Source: Halovenus sp.
GTDB lineage: Archaea; Halobacteriota; Halobacteria; Halobacteriales; Haloarculaceae
Direction: 5' to 3'
NCBI GenBank assembly: GCA_028274925.1
Contig: JAQCNR010000173.1
Location: 1 to 6,198 of the forward strand
Length of the DNA: 6,198 bases
The notes under the pieces were generated by a model. It had not been told where the DNA came from. It ran no database searches and saw nothing but the letters and a program-made list of their open reading frames with translations. The translations under genes were made by a program, and so were the position numbers. Shown here piece by piece: positions 5,553 through 6,198 of this stretch. Every line of letters begins with the position of its first letter. Within the stretch, counting starts at the first letter, position 1.

Positions 5553-6198
5553 GTCTGCGAGAGAGTGGCTGGGGACGGTCGCAGGATTTCTGGCCGGAGC
5601 GCTGGCGCTCGTGCTCGTCGGCTGGTACGTCGGCTTCGCCCAGATTCTGGCGACGCTCTCGGAACCCCGACTTCGCCCGTTCAGTCTCGGGCTTGTGGGC
5701 GTGGCTATCGGCGTCTTCGCGCGTACCGCGGCTTGCTCGCCCTGTTGGACATCTCACCGACGCTGGCTTCCGCGGTGGCGTATCTCCGGGGCGTCTACAT
5801 CAGACAACTCGTTCCGGTCGGCAACGTCGCCGGGCCGCTGGTGGTCATCTACTCGATGCGCCGGTCGACGGGCGTGTCGGTCGATAGAGGGCTCCCGGCG
5901 GCGCTCATCTTCCAAGCAGTAACCTTTCTGACCGCCGCTGTCGTTGGGCTTACCGGCTCAGTCGTACTGTCCGCCCGCGGCCAGCGGGGTTTACTCCCAG
6001 TTATCGCCATCCTCACTGTTGTCGTCACTGTCTGGGTGGTCGGGACCAGCGCGCTCGTTGCTGGCGTGGGCATCGACCGAGTACTCGCTGCTATCGGAGC
6101 CCTGCTGTCCCGGACGCTCGGACGAGTCTCGGCCACCGTCGCGGCGAAAACGACTCCCGAGAATACCCGGTCGTGGCTCGCCGAGTTCGACGACGCCA
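5551..6198 (+). pseudogene. Frameshifted UPF0104/LPG-synthase-like (flippase-type) membrane protein, 5' part
   Basis: The reading begins at the GTG at 5551 and gives 57 codons of a membrane protein. There is a first hydrophobic segment (WLGTVAGFLAGALALVLVGW), the short loop ILATLSEPRLRPF, and a second segment ending in VFA near 5721. From about 5724 the sense continues one frame over (YRGLLALLDISP, then YIRQLVPVGNVAGP and further hydrophobic segments), open to the window end for about 158 codons. Staying in the first frame gives Arg/Ser-rich nonsense and a TAA at 5920-5922. The pattern matches the UPF0104/lysylphosphatidylglycerol-synthase transmembrane family: a basic residue cluster after helix 2, then a helix entering a P-x-G-N-x-x-G motif. 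These proteins are often linked to lipid or glycan transfer across membranes. The intact gene would be around 300 residues. One missing G, or an extra CG in the CGCGCG tract, would explain the break. A sequencing error is possible. It is transcribed divergently from the acyl-CoA operon. Confidence 0.75.

Noticed and set aside
5716..5726. Programmed ribosomal frameshift
   Set aside because: There is no X-XXY-YYZ slippery heptamer, no rare-codon or stop context, and no obvious downstream structure. Mutation or sequencing error is simpler.
5565..6198. Alternative intact reading of the flippase-like gene entirely in frame 3 from a GTG at 5565
   Set aside because: That frame is open, but its first 50 or so residues are Arg-rich and hydrophilic, whereas frame 1 encodes the expected two membrane helices directly after a well-placed TATA box. 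A frame break explains the data better.

Overview
The window looks like chromosomal DNA from a halophilic archaeon (Halobacteria). The predicted proteins are strongly acidic. Base composition is moderately high in GC. Two starts carry TTTAT/TTTAAC-type TATA boxes about 27 to 30 bases upstream with no Shine-Dalgarno, as in leaderless haloarchaeal transcripts. The membrane protein carries clustered N-glycosylation sequons. The genus cannot be fixed from the sequence alone.

Layout, left to right. (1) Positions 87-1934 (+): a 12-segment rhomboid-family intramembrane serine protease with an intact Ser/His dyad and a large, probably extracellular, C-terminal domain. (2) Positions 1936-2352 (-): a stand-alone TrkA-N/KTN Rossmann-domain protein of 138 residues. 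It converges on the rhomboid gene with a single base between the two stops, and has its own TATA box. (3) Positions 2353-2531: a short AT-rich intergenic stretch with that promoter and a strong hairpin plus T-tract, which ends the next operon. (4) Positions 2532-5413 (-): a two-gene operon of an acyl-CoA dehydrogenase followed by a biotin-dependent acyl-CoA carboxylase carboxyltransferase (beta) subunit. The two overlap by one base (TGATG). (5) Positions 5414-5550: a divergent promoter region. (6) Positions 5551-6198 (+): the 5' part of a UPF0104/lysylphosphatidylglycerol-synthase-like (flippase-type) membrane protein. Its reading frame is broken near 5720, and it runs off the window.

The operon is the clearest functional unit. 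The dehydrogenase lacks the usual catalytic glutamate near its C-terminus but has one at the position used by isovaleryl-CoA dehydrogenase. The carboxyltransferase has acyl-pocket motifs closer to 3-methylcrotonyl-CoA carboxylase than to propionyl-CoA carboxylase. Together they suggest oxidation then carboxylation of a beta-methyl-branched acyl-CoA, such as the isovaleryl-CoA to 3-methylglutaconyl-CoA steps of leucine breakdown or an isoprenoid-type acyl-CoA. The biotin carboxylase/carrier subunit is not in the window and must be supplied from elsewhere. The carboxyltransferase also has an extra N-terminal domain of about 60 residues, which may be a fused small accessory subunit.

I see no CRISPR array, insertion sequence, tRNA or rRNA. 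Apart from the broken flippase-like gene, this reads as ordinary core haloarchaeal chromosome with a few unusual protein architectures. I did not find evidence of a wholly new multi-gene system.
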